A stretch of 64,000 bases of DNA from NCBI GenBank assembly GCA_031549885.1, contig JAVBPD010000032.1, forward strand, positions 17,260 to 81,259. The letters run 5' to 3'. A program made the position numbers and the translations under genes. The DNA comes from WQUF01 sp031549885. GTDB taxonomy: Bacteria > Bacillota > Clostridia > Clostridiales > Clostridiaceae. The notes beneath the pieces were generated by a model that was not told the origin of the DNA, searched no databases, and saw only the letters and a program-made list of their open reading frames with translations. Positions 7,221 to 15,086 of this stretch are shown here, in pieces; positions within the stretch are counted from its first letter, which is position 1; every line of letters begins with the position of its first letter.

Positions 7221-8249
7221 CTATTTTATTAAGCTATTTAATATTGATTTTGCAATATTAATTGGAATTGCAAATCCTATTCCTTCCACTCCACTTGCTT
7301 CTATTTTTGCAGAATTTATACCAATAACTTCACCATTTGAATTTACTAGAGCGCCTCCGCTATTTCCTTCATTAATGGCAGCATCAGTTTGAATAAAATT
7401 TTTAGTTACACCATTTCCAATATTAACAGCTCTATCTACTGCGCTTATTATTCCTTGAGTAACTGTTCCAGCAAATTCTAAACCTAAAGGATTTCCTATA
7501 GCAAGTGCTGTATCCCCTACCTTAATATTTGAAGAATCTCCAAATGTAGCAGGTGTTAAGTTGTTTAAGTCCACTTTAATTACAGCTAAATCATTTTCTT
7601 CATCTCCACCTATAAAAGTAGCTTTTGCAACTGTGCCATCGCTAAAATGAACTTCCATATTATCAACTGATACATTTGAATTTAAATTTGGATCAGCATA
7701 AGAGACAACGTGATAATTTGTCGCAATATAACCATCTTTTGTAAGGACTATTCCTGAACCTTCTAAAATAGCTTGCTGTGGCTGAGCATTGATAAATCTT
7801 CTGCTTATACCAAAGGAGTCCTGTGATACATTTAGCCTAATTCCAACAACTGAAGGTGAAACTTCAGATACTATTGAGCTAATATTATTTGCTGTGGCAT
7901 AAGATGCTCCTACTAAAGAAGATCCATAATTTAAGCTTTCCTTCTGAAGCTGAGCTATTGCAGCATTTTGTTTGTCTATTTTACTTGAAAAGTTATATGA
8001 TAAAACTCCACCTACCATTCCTGAACATATTACGCATAAAACCAAAGTAGCAACTATTTGACTAAAATATGGATGCTTTTTTCTTTTAACTTTTATATTT
8101 TCATTAGTATCAACAACTCTTTTGTTTAAGTTATAGCCCTCTTCAGCATAACTATATGTCCAACTATTATTAATTATAGGCTCTTCTTGTTTATTTTCCA
8201 TATTTGAATTATATATAAAACCATTATTATAATTGAAATTATCTGACAT
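7221..8249 (-). CDS. Membrane-anchored HtrA-type serine protease lacking a PDZ domain
   Basis: This is a DegP/HtrA family trypsin-like protease for surface protein quality control. I choose the ATG at 8249 (MSDNFNYNNG, 342 residues) because GAGGGA precedes it. A GTG six codons upstream is the alternative. Order: cytoplasmic, polar N-terminus, one membrane helix (about residues 60-80, IVATLVLCVICSGMVGGVL), linker, then a protease domain with His in NYHVV, Asp in ENDLAVIKV and Ser in GNSGGAL. The protein stops right after GIGFAIPINIAKSILNSLIK, where a PDZ domain normally begins, and a terminator follows at once, so this looks like its natural end. Confidence 0.9.
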   Translation of the reverse strand: MSDNFNYNNGFIYNSNMENKQEEPIINNSWTYSYAEEGYNLNKRVVDTNENIKVKRKKHPYFSQIVATLVLCVICSGMVGGVLSYNFSSKIDKQNAAIAQLQKESLNYGSSLVGASYATANNISSIVSEVSPSVVGIRLNVSQDSFGISRRFINAQPQQAILEGSGIVLTKDGYIATNYHVVSYADPNLNSNVSVDNMEVHFSDGTVAKATFIGGDEENDLAVIKVDLNNLTPATFGDSSNIKVGDTALAIGNPLGLEFAGTVTQGIISAVDRAVNIGNGVTKNFIQTDAAINEGNSGGALVNSNGEVIGINSAKIEASGVEGIGFAIPINIAKSILNSLIK

Positions 8250-8366
8250 TTTAATTCCCTCTTTCACTTTACTATGGTTTTATTATATAACCTGAATATG
8301 GTTTTAATATGAGGAAGATATGTGACATTTATGATTATTTTGTGAAGAAATTTATCACATTTAATA

Positions 8367-9497
8367 TTATAAAATTAAATTACCATTAATTATAACTTTA
8401 TTTACATTAATATCTTCATCAAATAAAATTAAATCTGCATCAAATCCTTCTTCAATTTTCCCCTTTGAATTTTCCACAGCGCAATGCTTTGCAGGATTAT
8501 ATGTTGCCATTTTAACTACTTCATATAGTGGAAGTGATGAGTTTTCCTTTACATTTCTTACTGCTTTATTTAGCGTGAGTATTGATCCTGCTAAATTTCC
8601 TTCTTTAAGCCTGCAAGCTCCATCTTTTACATAAACATCTTGGCCTCCTAAAGAATATTTCCCTTCAGGCATGCTACACGCCATCATAGCATCTGTGACA
8701 AGGAGTACTTTTTCTGGTGTTTTTATTTTGTAAGTAGTTCTTAATGCTGGATATGACACATGTATTCCATCAGATATTGTTTCTGTTGTAATATTTGAAT
8801 CATAAACTGCTCCCACAATTCCTGGCTGTCTATGATTAAACCCTGTCATAGCATTAAATAGATGAGTTGTATGCGTGCATCCACAGTTTATTCCATTTAT
8901 AGCCTCTTCATAACTTGCCTTTGAATGCCCTATTGAAACTACAATTCCTTTATCCACCAAGTAGTTTATTAATTCATATGCTCCTTCTAGTTCTGGGGCA
9001 AGTGTAACTACTTTTACAACATCCAAATGCTCTAAAGCTATTTCTTCAAATGCATAAATCGATGGCTTTAATACATAATTGGGATTTTGTGCCCCTATCA
9101 TTTGCTCACTTATAAATGGTCCCTCTAAGTGTGCCCCTAACACATTAGCACCTTCTGTACCCTTTTTTATTGACATTTTAATTGATTTTAATGCTTTTTT
9201 AATATCTTCCTTAGAGCATGTCATAGTAGTTGGTAAAAAAGATGTGGTCCCAAACCTGCAAATAGTCTTTGAAATAAGGTTTATTGATTCATATGAGCCA
9301 TCCATAGTGTCTACACCGCCTGCACCATGAATATGGGCATCTATAAAACCTGGTGATAAATATAATCCATCTCCATCTATTATTTCTTCATCTTTAACAT
9401 TAACAGGATTAATTTTTTCTATTTTTCCATTTTTTATAAACAATGATCCAACTTCAATTTTATCTATATAAATTATCTTACAATTCTTAATTAACAT
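8367..9497 (-). CDS. nagA: N-acetylglucosamine-6-phosphate deacetylase
   Basis: The enzyme removes acetate from GlcNAc-6-phosphate to give glucosamine-6-phosphate for glycolysis or wall recycling. The 376 residues show the amidohydrolase metal site GFIDAHIHG (about 50-58), HLEGPFISE, the later metal histidines in VSIGHSKAS and THLFNAM, and catalytic Asp in LLVTDAMMA. Length and motif order are normal. The start follows GAGGTGATTTA. No nagB lies alongside in this window, and the gene is separated by about 120 bases from htrA. Confidence 0.96.
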   Translation of the reverse strand: MLIKNCKIIYIDKIEVGSLFIKNGKIEKINPVNVKDEEIIDGDGLYLSPGFIDAHIHGAGGVDTMDGSYESINLISKTICRFGTTSFLPTTMTCSKEDIKKALKSIKMSIKKGTEGANVLGAHLEGPFISEQMIGAQNPNYVLKPSIYAFEEIALEHLDVVKVVTLAPELEGAYELINYLVDKGIVVSIGHSKASYEEAINGINCGCTHTTHLFNAMTGFNHRQPGIVGAVYDSNITTETISDGIHVSYPALRTTYKIKTPEKVLLVTDAMMACSMPEGKYSLGGQDVYVKDGACRLKEGNLAGSILTLNKAVRNVKENSSLPLYEVVKMATYNPAKHCAVENSKGKIEEGFDADLILFDEDINVNKVIINGNLIL

Positions 9498-9604
9498 TAA
9501 ATCACCTCAAAGACATTTTACATATATAAAAATTTTAGGTCAATATGCTTATTGATTTGAATTAATAATGATTATATAATCTAAATTGACACTTAAAAAT
9601 TGGG

Positions 9605-10843
9605 GTGATTGTAATTAAGATAAAAAGCAAATACAAGAAATTCATATTTAAAATTTTACCATTTCTAATAGTAATGACACTTTATGGAGCTTTAATAATT
9701 CCTATTTCAGGTTTTATGGGAGCATATCTTTCTCATCGAAATGTTGAAACTACATTTATTGGGACTATTTTATCAGCTTCAAATATTTTAGGATTTATAG
9801 GCACCTATGCATTATCTTTTTTTTGTGATAAATACAAAAATATTAAGTGGATATTAATAGCGTCCCTTATTATGATTTTTTTTCTTGGTGTGATCATATT
9901 ACCCAATGTAAGTGGTAATCTTTTATACATCGTAGTGATTGGAATTCTTGGCTTTTTTTACGTTCCATTATCTTGTCTTTTAGACACATGGGTACTCACC
10001 AGCAATTACTATGTTAGGCAATACTTTGGCTTAATAAGAGCTGGATCATCACTTGGTTATGCTGTATTTGCCATTTTTTATGGTGGGCTAATTGAAGCAT
10101 ATGGGTGGGTATACATGTTTATATTTTCTGCTATCTTAATAATTTTAATTTTAATATTTGCAATGTTATTAAAAGATAATTACAAAGATAATTTTGATAT
10201 ACAAGATGTGCAAGAAGAAGAAAATAAAGAAAAAGAAAAGAAAAAAAATGTATTCCATCTTTTTAAAAACAAAAACATTGTCATAATACTTATTGTAACA
10301 TTTTTAATATTTTTACCATCAAATACAATTAATACTTATTTATTTTACATTATAAAAAATTTAGGTGGAGGAACAAAAGAGCAAGGTTTTGTATACTTTG
10401 TTCAATCAATTAGTGAAATACCTGCATTAATGCTATTTCCAATTTTAATTAAAAAATTCAAATCTAAATATTTAATGCTGTTTGCATCTTGTAATTATTT
10501 AATAAGAATGATTTTAACATTTTTGGCTCCAAATGTTACAAGCATAATATTGATTTATTTAATTCAATCAATAACATATGCAATTTATTTTCCTAATATG
10601 AGACACTATGTAGATAAACATTCTCCAAGAGAATTAAAGACAACAGCTCAAAGCTTTGTTGAATCAGGTGGAATAGGACTTAGTGCTGTAATAGGAAATT
10701 TAGTTGGTGGATATATAATTCAATACTTTTCTCTTAAAGCAATGCTATTTATGTGTATAATTTTTAGCCTTGTGGCAGTGATTTTTTTAATCTATGTGGT
10801 GATTTTTTTAAAAGATGACGACAAGGAACATGTTAAATGCTAA
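9605..10843 (+). CDS. MFS transporter, 12 membrane segments
   Basis: This is a hydrophobic protein of about 412 residues with roughly twelve membrane helices and a central acidic/basic cytoplasmic loop (about 200-217, EEENKEKEKKKNV). It resembles the MFS_1-like (LacY/nucleoside symporter type) group. The substrate is unknown. The start is uncertain. GTG at 9605 lies inside the only Shine-Dalgarno-like stretch (GGGGTGAT), so translation may begin slightly downstream at a non-standard codon. The gene stands alone between a divergent nagA and a putative small RNA. Confidence 0.85.
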   Translation: MIVIKIKSKYKKFIFKILPFLIVMTLYGALIIPISGFMGAYLSHRNVETTFIGTILSASNILGFIGTYALSFFCDKYKNIKWILIASLIMIFFLGVIILPNVSGNLLYIVVIGILGFFYVPLSCLLDTWVLTSNYYVRQYFGLIRAGSSLGYAVFAIFYGGLIEAYGWVYMFIFSAILIILILIFAMLLKDNYKDNFDIQDVQEEENKEKEKKKNVFHLFKNKNIVIILIVTFLIFLPSNTINTYLFYIIKNLGGGTKEQGFVYFVQSISEIPALMLFPILIKKFKSKYLMLFASCNYLIRMILTFLAPNVTSIILIYLIQSITYAIYFPNMRHYVDKHSPRELKTTAQSFVESGGIGLSAVIGNLVGGYIIQYFSLKAMLFMCIIFSLVAVIFLIYVVIFLKDDDKEHVKC

Positions 10844-10877
10844 GTCAATATTTACACTTTATTAATTATTTATTACT

Positions 10878-10905
10878 TTAACTTCATTATATTTTTTGAT
10901 AAAAT
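10878..10905 (+). promoter_or_regulatory. Promoter of putative small RNA
   Basis: TTAACT (10878-10883), a 16-base spacer and TAAAAT (10900-10905) would start transcription at about 10908, at the first base-paired segment of the structured RNA. The -35 is only a partial match. Confidence 0.45.
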
Positions 10906-10907
10906 AG

Positions 10908-10995
10908 GAGCGATATGTGTTGTTAATAAGCAATACTCCCTTTGCCAAAGGACCTCTATATTGCACTGTTTTAGTAGGTTCCTAAGGCTTTTTTT
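10908..10995 (+). ncRNA. Putative free-standing structured RNA (about 90 nt)
   Basis: There is no coding gene here and the next gene runs the other way, so this is not a leader. Possible folds are GGAG/CTCC with GTGTTG/CAATAC between 10907 and 10939, and a terminator-like hairpin from GCC-AAAGGACCT (10944-10955) to AGGTTCCTAAGGC (10976-10988) followed by T7. A second hairpin, AAGGTG/CGCCTT with T5, lies at 11008-11026. ATTGCAC (10960-10966) is complementary to GTGCAAT (11010-11016), so alternative pairings exist. I do not recognise a known RNA family. Confidence 0.45.
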
Positions 10996-11067
10996 AGTTT
11001 AATTTCAAGGTGCAATTATACGCCTTTTTACTTTAGTTTTCTTTAAATTAAGAGAAAAAGATGAAAA

Positions 11068-11844
11068 TTATGACCCAGTGCCTTGATAGCGTTTAGTACC
11101 TTGATTAAATATTATTAAAGCTGCTATTAAAAATAAAATACCTGTTATGGGTAAAAATCCATAAAAAACAGAACTTTTTTTATTTAATATAAACATCAGC
11201 GGATAATAATTTACACAAGCTATGGGCACTACAAAAGTAAAAAAGTACAAAAACTCTTTTCTATAAATACCCATTGGGTAAGAAGCCATTTCCCTTGCAC
11301 CATCTGTTAAAATATTCCTAATTTCAAGCCCTTGAACTGTTAAAAAGCAAAAGGATGCAGAAAGTATATATATACCAGAAAATATGCAAAAAGATCCAAA
11401 GGGCATTAAAAAAACCACAATAATTTTTAAAAAAGTCCAATTTATTTTAATATTGTAAACTGATATAAAGAGTACAACTAAGCTTTGCAATATTGTGCCA
11501 ATTCTATCAAAGGCAAAGGCAGAACCTAATACTTGTGTTATTAGGTTCTTTGGCCTAACTATTAACCTATCAAAATCGCCTCTTATTATAAGCCTATCAA
11601 ATGTATCAAATCCTCTTACTACACCTTCAGCAACAGAATATCCAACAAGCACTGTGCTAAAGCATAAAAGCACTTCAAATAAAGTAAAACCCTTTATATT
11701 TTGAAATTTTAAAAAAAGAGCATATATTCCAAAATAAAAGGTAAAGAACACTAAAAATTGAGCTATAACAGTTGATATAAATGAAACTCTGTATTCCATT
11801 TGAGATTTTAAATGCATAGATAAATATTTTAAAAAAAGCTTCAC
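11068..11844 (-). CDS. ABC-2 type transporter permease
   Basis: A 258-residue membrane protein with about six helices, related to ABC-2 permeases often encoded as a pair with a second permease. Distinctive is the conserved-looking segment RGDFDRLIVRPKNLITQVLGS (about 88-108), typical of the cytoplasmic coupling region in this group. It is the last gene of a three-gene operon, starting three bases after the second permease ends. Export of a drug, lipid or peptide is plausible, but the substrate is unknown. Confidence 0.85.
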   Translation of the reverse strand: MKLFLKYLSMHLKSQMEYRVSFISTVIAQFLVFFTFYFGIYALFLKFQNIKGFTLFEVLLCFSTVLVGYSVAEGVVRGFDTFDRLIIRGDFDRLIVRPKNLITQVLGSAFAFDRIGTILQSLVVLFISVYNIKINWTFLKIIVVFLMPFGSFCIFSGIYILSASFCFLTVQGLEIRNILTDGAREMASYPMGIYRKEFLYFFTFVVPIACVNYYPLMFILNKKSSVFYGFLPITGILFLIAALIIFNQGTKRYQGTGS

Positions 11845-11847
11845 AAT

Positions 11848-12651
11848 TTATCCTCCTTGAACCACTATTTTCTTTGTTATTTTTCTTAAAACCATGTTTC
11901 CAAGTAATATCAAAATTAAAATCCAAAACAATTGTAATAATATGCTTAAGCTAGCTTCCTTTATATCTATATTTCCAGAGTAAGTTCTAAATGGAAGGTC
12001 TGATGATAATCTAAATGGAAGTAAATAGCTTAATGTTTTCAGCCAATTTGGCATTAATGGCACAGGCACAAGATTTCCAGCTAATAAATCTGAAATAACA
12101 AATATAATATTCATTATCCCACTAGCTTCAATAGTAATAAAGGCAATTAAATGAACAAATAAAGAAATTGCTGTGGTAATAATTAAGCCAAGCATTAAAG
12201 TTACTACAAAAATCAAAAACGCCAATGGGCTTTGAGGAAGGGTTATTTTATAAGGTTTTGGTATTAAACTAGCAAATATTATAATTGGTAAAAATCTAAG
12301 TATAGCACCTGAAAGCCTTTGAGTTATAATTTTAATAAACCAAAATGGATATAAATCCTGTGGACGACAAAGCTCATAGGATATATTTCCATTTTTAATC
12401 ATCTCTAAAAGCTCACCATCTCTAACCCAAAGCATTATAAATAGCAAAAACCCTTGCTGGAGCCATATATAATTTACCATTTCTTGAAATGATATTGGCA
12501 TTTTTGAATTTGTACTTGAATAAAATGCTTGATATATCATTATATATATAAATCCCCAAAAAAATTGAGTACAAATTCCTGCAATAGCTGCTGCTCTGTA
12601 TTGAAAGCTATTTATAAATCTCATTTTAAAATAAGAATAATATACTTTCAT
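11848..12651 (-). CDS. ABC-2 type transporter permease
   Basis: A 267-residue membrane protein with six predicted helices. Like its partner it has a coupling segment, here GNISYELCRPQDLYPFWF (about 93-110), that parallels the RGDFDRLIVRPKN stretch of the downstream permease, so the two probably form a heterodimer. Its ATG overlaps the ATPase stop by 4 bases (ATGA), implying translational coupling. Confidence 0.85.
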   Translation of the reverse strand: MKVYYSYFKMRFINSFQYRAAAIAGICTQFFWGFIYIMIYQAFYSSTNSKMPISFQEMVNYIWLQQGFLLFIMLWVRDGELLEMIKNGNISYELCRPQDLYPFWFIKIITQRLSGAILRFLPIIIFASLIPKPYKITLPQSPLAFLIFVVTLMLGLIITTAISLFVHLIAFITIEASGIMNIIFVISDLLAGNLVPVPLMPNWLKTLSYLLPFRLSSDLPFRTYSGNIDIKEASLSILLQLFWILILILLGNMVLRKITKKIVVQGG

Positions 12652-13640
12652 AGCTTTAATTCCTTATATAATTTAAGCACTACTTCATCTAAACTATCTT
12701 CACCAATTATAACATCATCAATAGTTAAAATATCTGAAAATATTGATAAAACTTGTGATACAGAAATTTTATTTGTATTAACTTTTAATGATACTTCTTC
12801 AGAAGATCTTTTTAATATATCTACGCCTTCTATTATGGGAATTTTATAGTTATTTTCCCTTGAATCACATTTTAATTCTACAGTTTTTGTGGTAATGTAC
12901 TTTTTTTTAATTGAACTTAAATCTCCATCGTATAACAAGCTTCCCTTTCCTATTAGCATTATCCTATTTGAAAGAGCCTCTATGTCTGACATGTCATGAG
13001 TTGTAAGAAGCACAGTCATAGATTTTTCTTTGTTTACTTTTTTTATAAATTCCCTTATTGTTACTTTGCTTATTGCATCTAATCCAATTGTTGGCTCATC
13101 TAAAAATAAAATTTCAGGGTCATGAAGAAGAGACGCAACAATTTCACATTGCATTCTCTGACCTAAGCTTAAATTTCTAACAGGTATTTTAACAATTTCC
13201 TGAAGTTTTAATAATTCTACTAACATATTTTTATTATTTTTATATATTTTATCATCTATATCATAAATATTCTTTAATAGTTCAAATGAATCTTCAGAAG
13301 GAATGTCCCACCACAACTGAGATCTTTGACCAAAAACCACCCCAATTCTCTTCACATGCTCTTTTCTTTCCTTCCAAGGATTTCTTCCATTAATTGTACA
13401 TTTCCCACTATCAGGAACTAAAATCCCACAAAGTATTTTAATAGTTGTAGATTTGCCAGCTCCATTTGGTCCAATATATCCAACTATTTCTCCTTTTTTA
13501 ATAGAAAAACTCACATCCGATAGAGCAACTATATCCTCATATTCTCTTTTAAAAAATGCACTCACAGCGTTTTTTAAACCACTTTTTCTTTTAGAAACTC
13601 TAAATGTTTTCATTAGGGATTCTACATAAATTTGTTCCAT
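12648..13640 (-). CDS. ABC transporter ATP-binding protein
   Basis: This is the ATPase of the exporter. Of two tandem ATGs the second (13640) is better spaced from GGAGGTGA, giving 330 residues. Walker A is GPNGAGKST (about 57-65), the Q-loop region is VVFGQRSQLWWD, the signature is LSLGQRMQCE, Walker B is EILFLDEPTIGLD and the switch His is in LLTTHDMSD. A C-terminal extension of about 90 residues beyond the nucleotide-binding domain is typical of DrrA/ABC-2 group ATPases. It is the first gene of the operon. Confidence 0.92.
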   Translation of the reverse strand: MEQIYVESLMKTFRVSKRKSGLKNAVSAFFKREYEDIVALSDVSFSIKKGEIVGYIGPNGAGKSTTIKILCGILVPDSGKCTINGRNPWKERKEHVKRIGVVFGQRSQLWWDIPSEDSFELLKNIYDIDDKIYKNNKNMLVELLKLQEIVKIPVRNLSLGQRMQCEIVASLLHDPEILFLDEPTIGLDAISKVTIREFIKKVNKEKSMTVLLTTHDMSDIEALSNRIMLIGKGSLLYDGDLSSIKKKYITTKTVELKCDSRENNYKIPIIEGVDILKRSSEEVSLKVNTNKISVSQVLSIFSDILTIDDVIIGEDSLDEVVLKLYKELKL

Positions 13641-13865
13641 CATTCACCTCCAATAAATTTTAGTATTAATATTAAATATATGTAAAACATTTAATTATCT
13701 ATATTAATACTAATTTTTATGATTTTTTTTATTCTAATATTCGTTGACTTGGGCATAAGCATCAATTATAATAAATTTATCATAATTTAGAAGGATAAAA
13801 AAGCAAATAAGACATTTTTATGTAAAAAGCTTTTCCTACTCATTACATTATAAAGGAGTCAAAAA

Positions 13866-14321
13866 ATGAAAAAAGTATTAGTTGTTCTTTTATGTTTTAT
13901 TTTTAGCTTATTGTCTGGATGTTCTAATGAACAAGGTGCAAATGGCAATAAAACTTTGTCAAATGCTCAAACTATACAAATTCAAGATACTTCATTTATA
14001 GCACAAGCCAATGATATTTATAAGAATCCAGATAATTATAAAGATAAATTAATAATAGTTCAAGGTTTATATAAAACTGTAACTACAGATAATGTAGTAC
14101 GTCATTATATAACAAGAACTGCACAAGGATCTGATGGAAAAGCAATAGCGGTTGGATTTGAATTTAAATATAATGGCACTATGCCAACTGTTGATGATTG
14201 GATTAAGATATCTGGAAATATTGAATCAGTTAAAGGAGCAAATAATACTAACTCTGTAATTTTAAATACATCTAAACTTGAAGTTATGCCGGAAAAAGGA
14301 TCAGAAATAGTAACTAATTAA
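13866..14321 (+). CDS. Lipoprotein with OB-fold-like domain, unknown function
   Basis: The 151-residue product begins with a type II signal peptide, hydrophobic residues 3-18 and lipobox LSGC (Cys19), so it should be lipid-anchored outside the membrane. The rest (about 45-145), with YKDKLIIVQGLYKT, GFEFKYNG and WIKISGNIESV, reads like a small beta-barrel/OB-fold (tRNA_anti-like) domain. The ATG follows AAAGGAGTC, and a strong terminator follows the stop. It is monocistronic. Binding partner unknown. Confidence 0.8.
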   Translation: MKKVLVVLLCFIFSLLSGCSNEQGANGNKTLSNAQTIQIQDTSFIAQANDIYKNPDNYKDKLIIVQGLYKTVTTDNVVRHYITRTAQGSDGKAIAVGFEFKYNGTMPTVDDWIKISGNIESVKGANNTNSVILNTSKLEVMPEKGSEIVTN

Positions 14322-14331
14322 AAACATTTAG

Positions 14332-14363
14332 AAAAAGGAGTATTTCAAAAATATTCCTTTTTT
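14332..14363 (+). terminator. Intrinsic terminator after the lipoprotein gene
   Basis: AAAAAGGAGTATT pairs with AATATTCCTTTTT around a short loop and runs into a T tract. Confidence 0.8.
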
Positions 14364-14439
14364 ATTTTTAAATTGAAATTTTTATTAATTTACTGTAAAG
14401 TATTTAATCATAACTCTTAACTCTAAGGAGGTGGTTATT

Positions 14440-15063
14440 ATGAAGTATGAATGGAAAAAGAATGAGAAAAATTTATATTTGCCTAAAAACACTCCAGAAT
14501 TAATAAATGTTCCAAATCAAAATTTTTTTATGATAGATGGAACAGGCGACCCTAATGGTGAAAATTTTTCAAATAGAGTGGAAGTTTTATATGCCTTATC
14601 TTATGCCATAAGAATGATGCCAAAGAGAGGAGTTGCATTAAATGATTATTTTGAATATACAGTGTATCCTCTTGAAGGTGTTTGGGATTTAACAGAAGAA
14701 GGAAGAAAATCAGACGCCTTTAAAAAGGATGATTTAATCTATACTATAATGATAAGGCAGCCTGAATTTGTAACTCTTAAAATTGCAAAACTAGCTATAG
14801 AATATGTGAAAAATAAAAAAGTTCTAAATCTTTTAGACAAAGTAAGGTTTGATTCTATGGAAGATGGGCTTTCTGTACAAATGCTTCATATAGGAAGCTA
14901 TGACGATGAATATTTAAGCTTTAAAAAAATGAAGGATTTTATAAACCAAAACTCTCTTGAAATTTTAACATTAAAACATAGGGAAATTTATTTAAGTGAT
15001 GCACGAAAAGTTGACAAAAGTAAATTAAAAACTGTGCTCAGATATAGAGTGAAGAAAAAATAA
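14440..15063 (+). CDS. GyrI-like small-molecule-binding domain protein
   Basis: The 207-residue protein matches the stand-alone GyrI-like family (related to the effector domain of BmrR/Rob-type regulators). Family segments are FFMIDGTGDPNGENF near residue 28 and the Tyr/Trp-rich middle (YTVYPLEGVWDL). It has no DNA-binding domain. I take the ATG at 14440, since a GTG 9 bases upstream is part of the AAGGAGGTGG ribosome binding site. The ligand is unknown. The gene precedes the YgiQ gene by 23 bases and may be cotranscribed. Confidence 0.85.
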   Translation: MKYEWKKNEKNLYLPKNTPELINVPNQNFFMIDGTGDPNGENFSNRVEVLYALSYAIRMMPKRGVALNDYFEYTVYPLEGVWDLTEEGRKSDAFKKDDLIYTIMIRQPEFVTLKIAKLAIEYVKNKKVLNLLDKVRFDSMEDGLSVQMLHIGSYDDEYLSFKKMKDFINQNSLEILTLKHREIYLSDARKVDKSKLKTVLRYRVKKK

Positions 15064-15086
15064 ATACTTAATAAAGGATTAAAGCA

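Noticed and set aside
8341..8359. TGTGA-N9-TCACA as a CRP/FNR site before htrA
   Set aside because: The spacer is 9 bases, not the 6 of the CRP consensus or the 4 of FNR, and it lies far from the htrA promoter. Probably chance.
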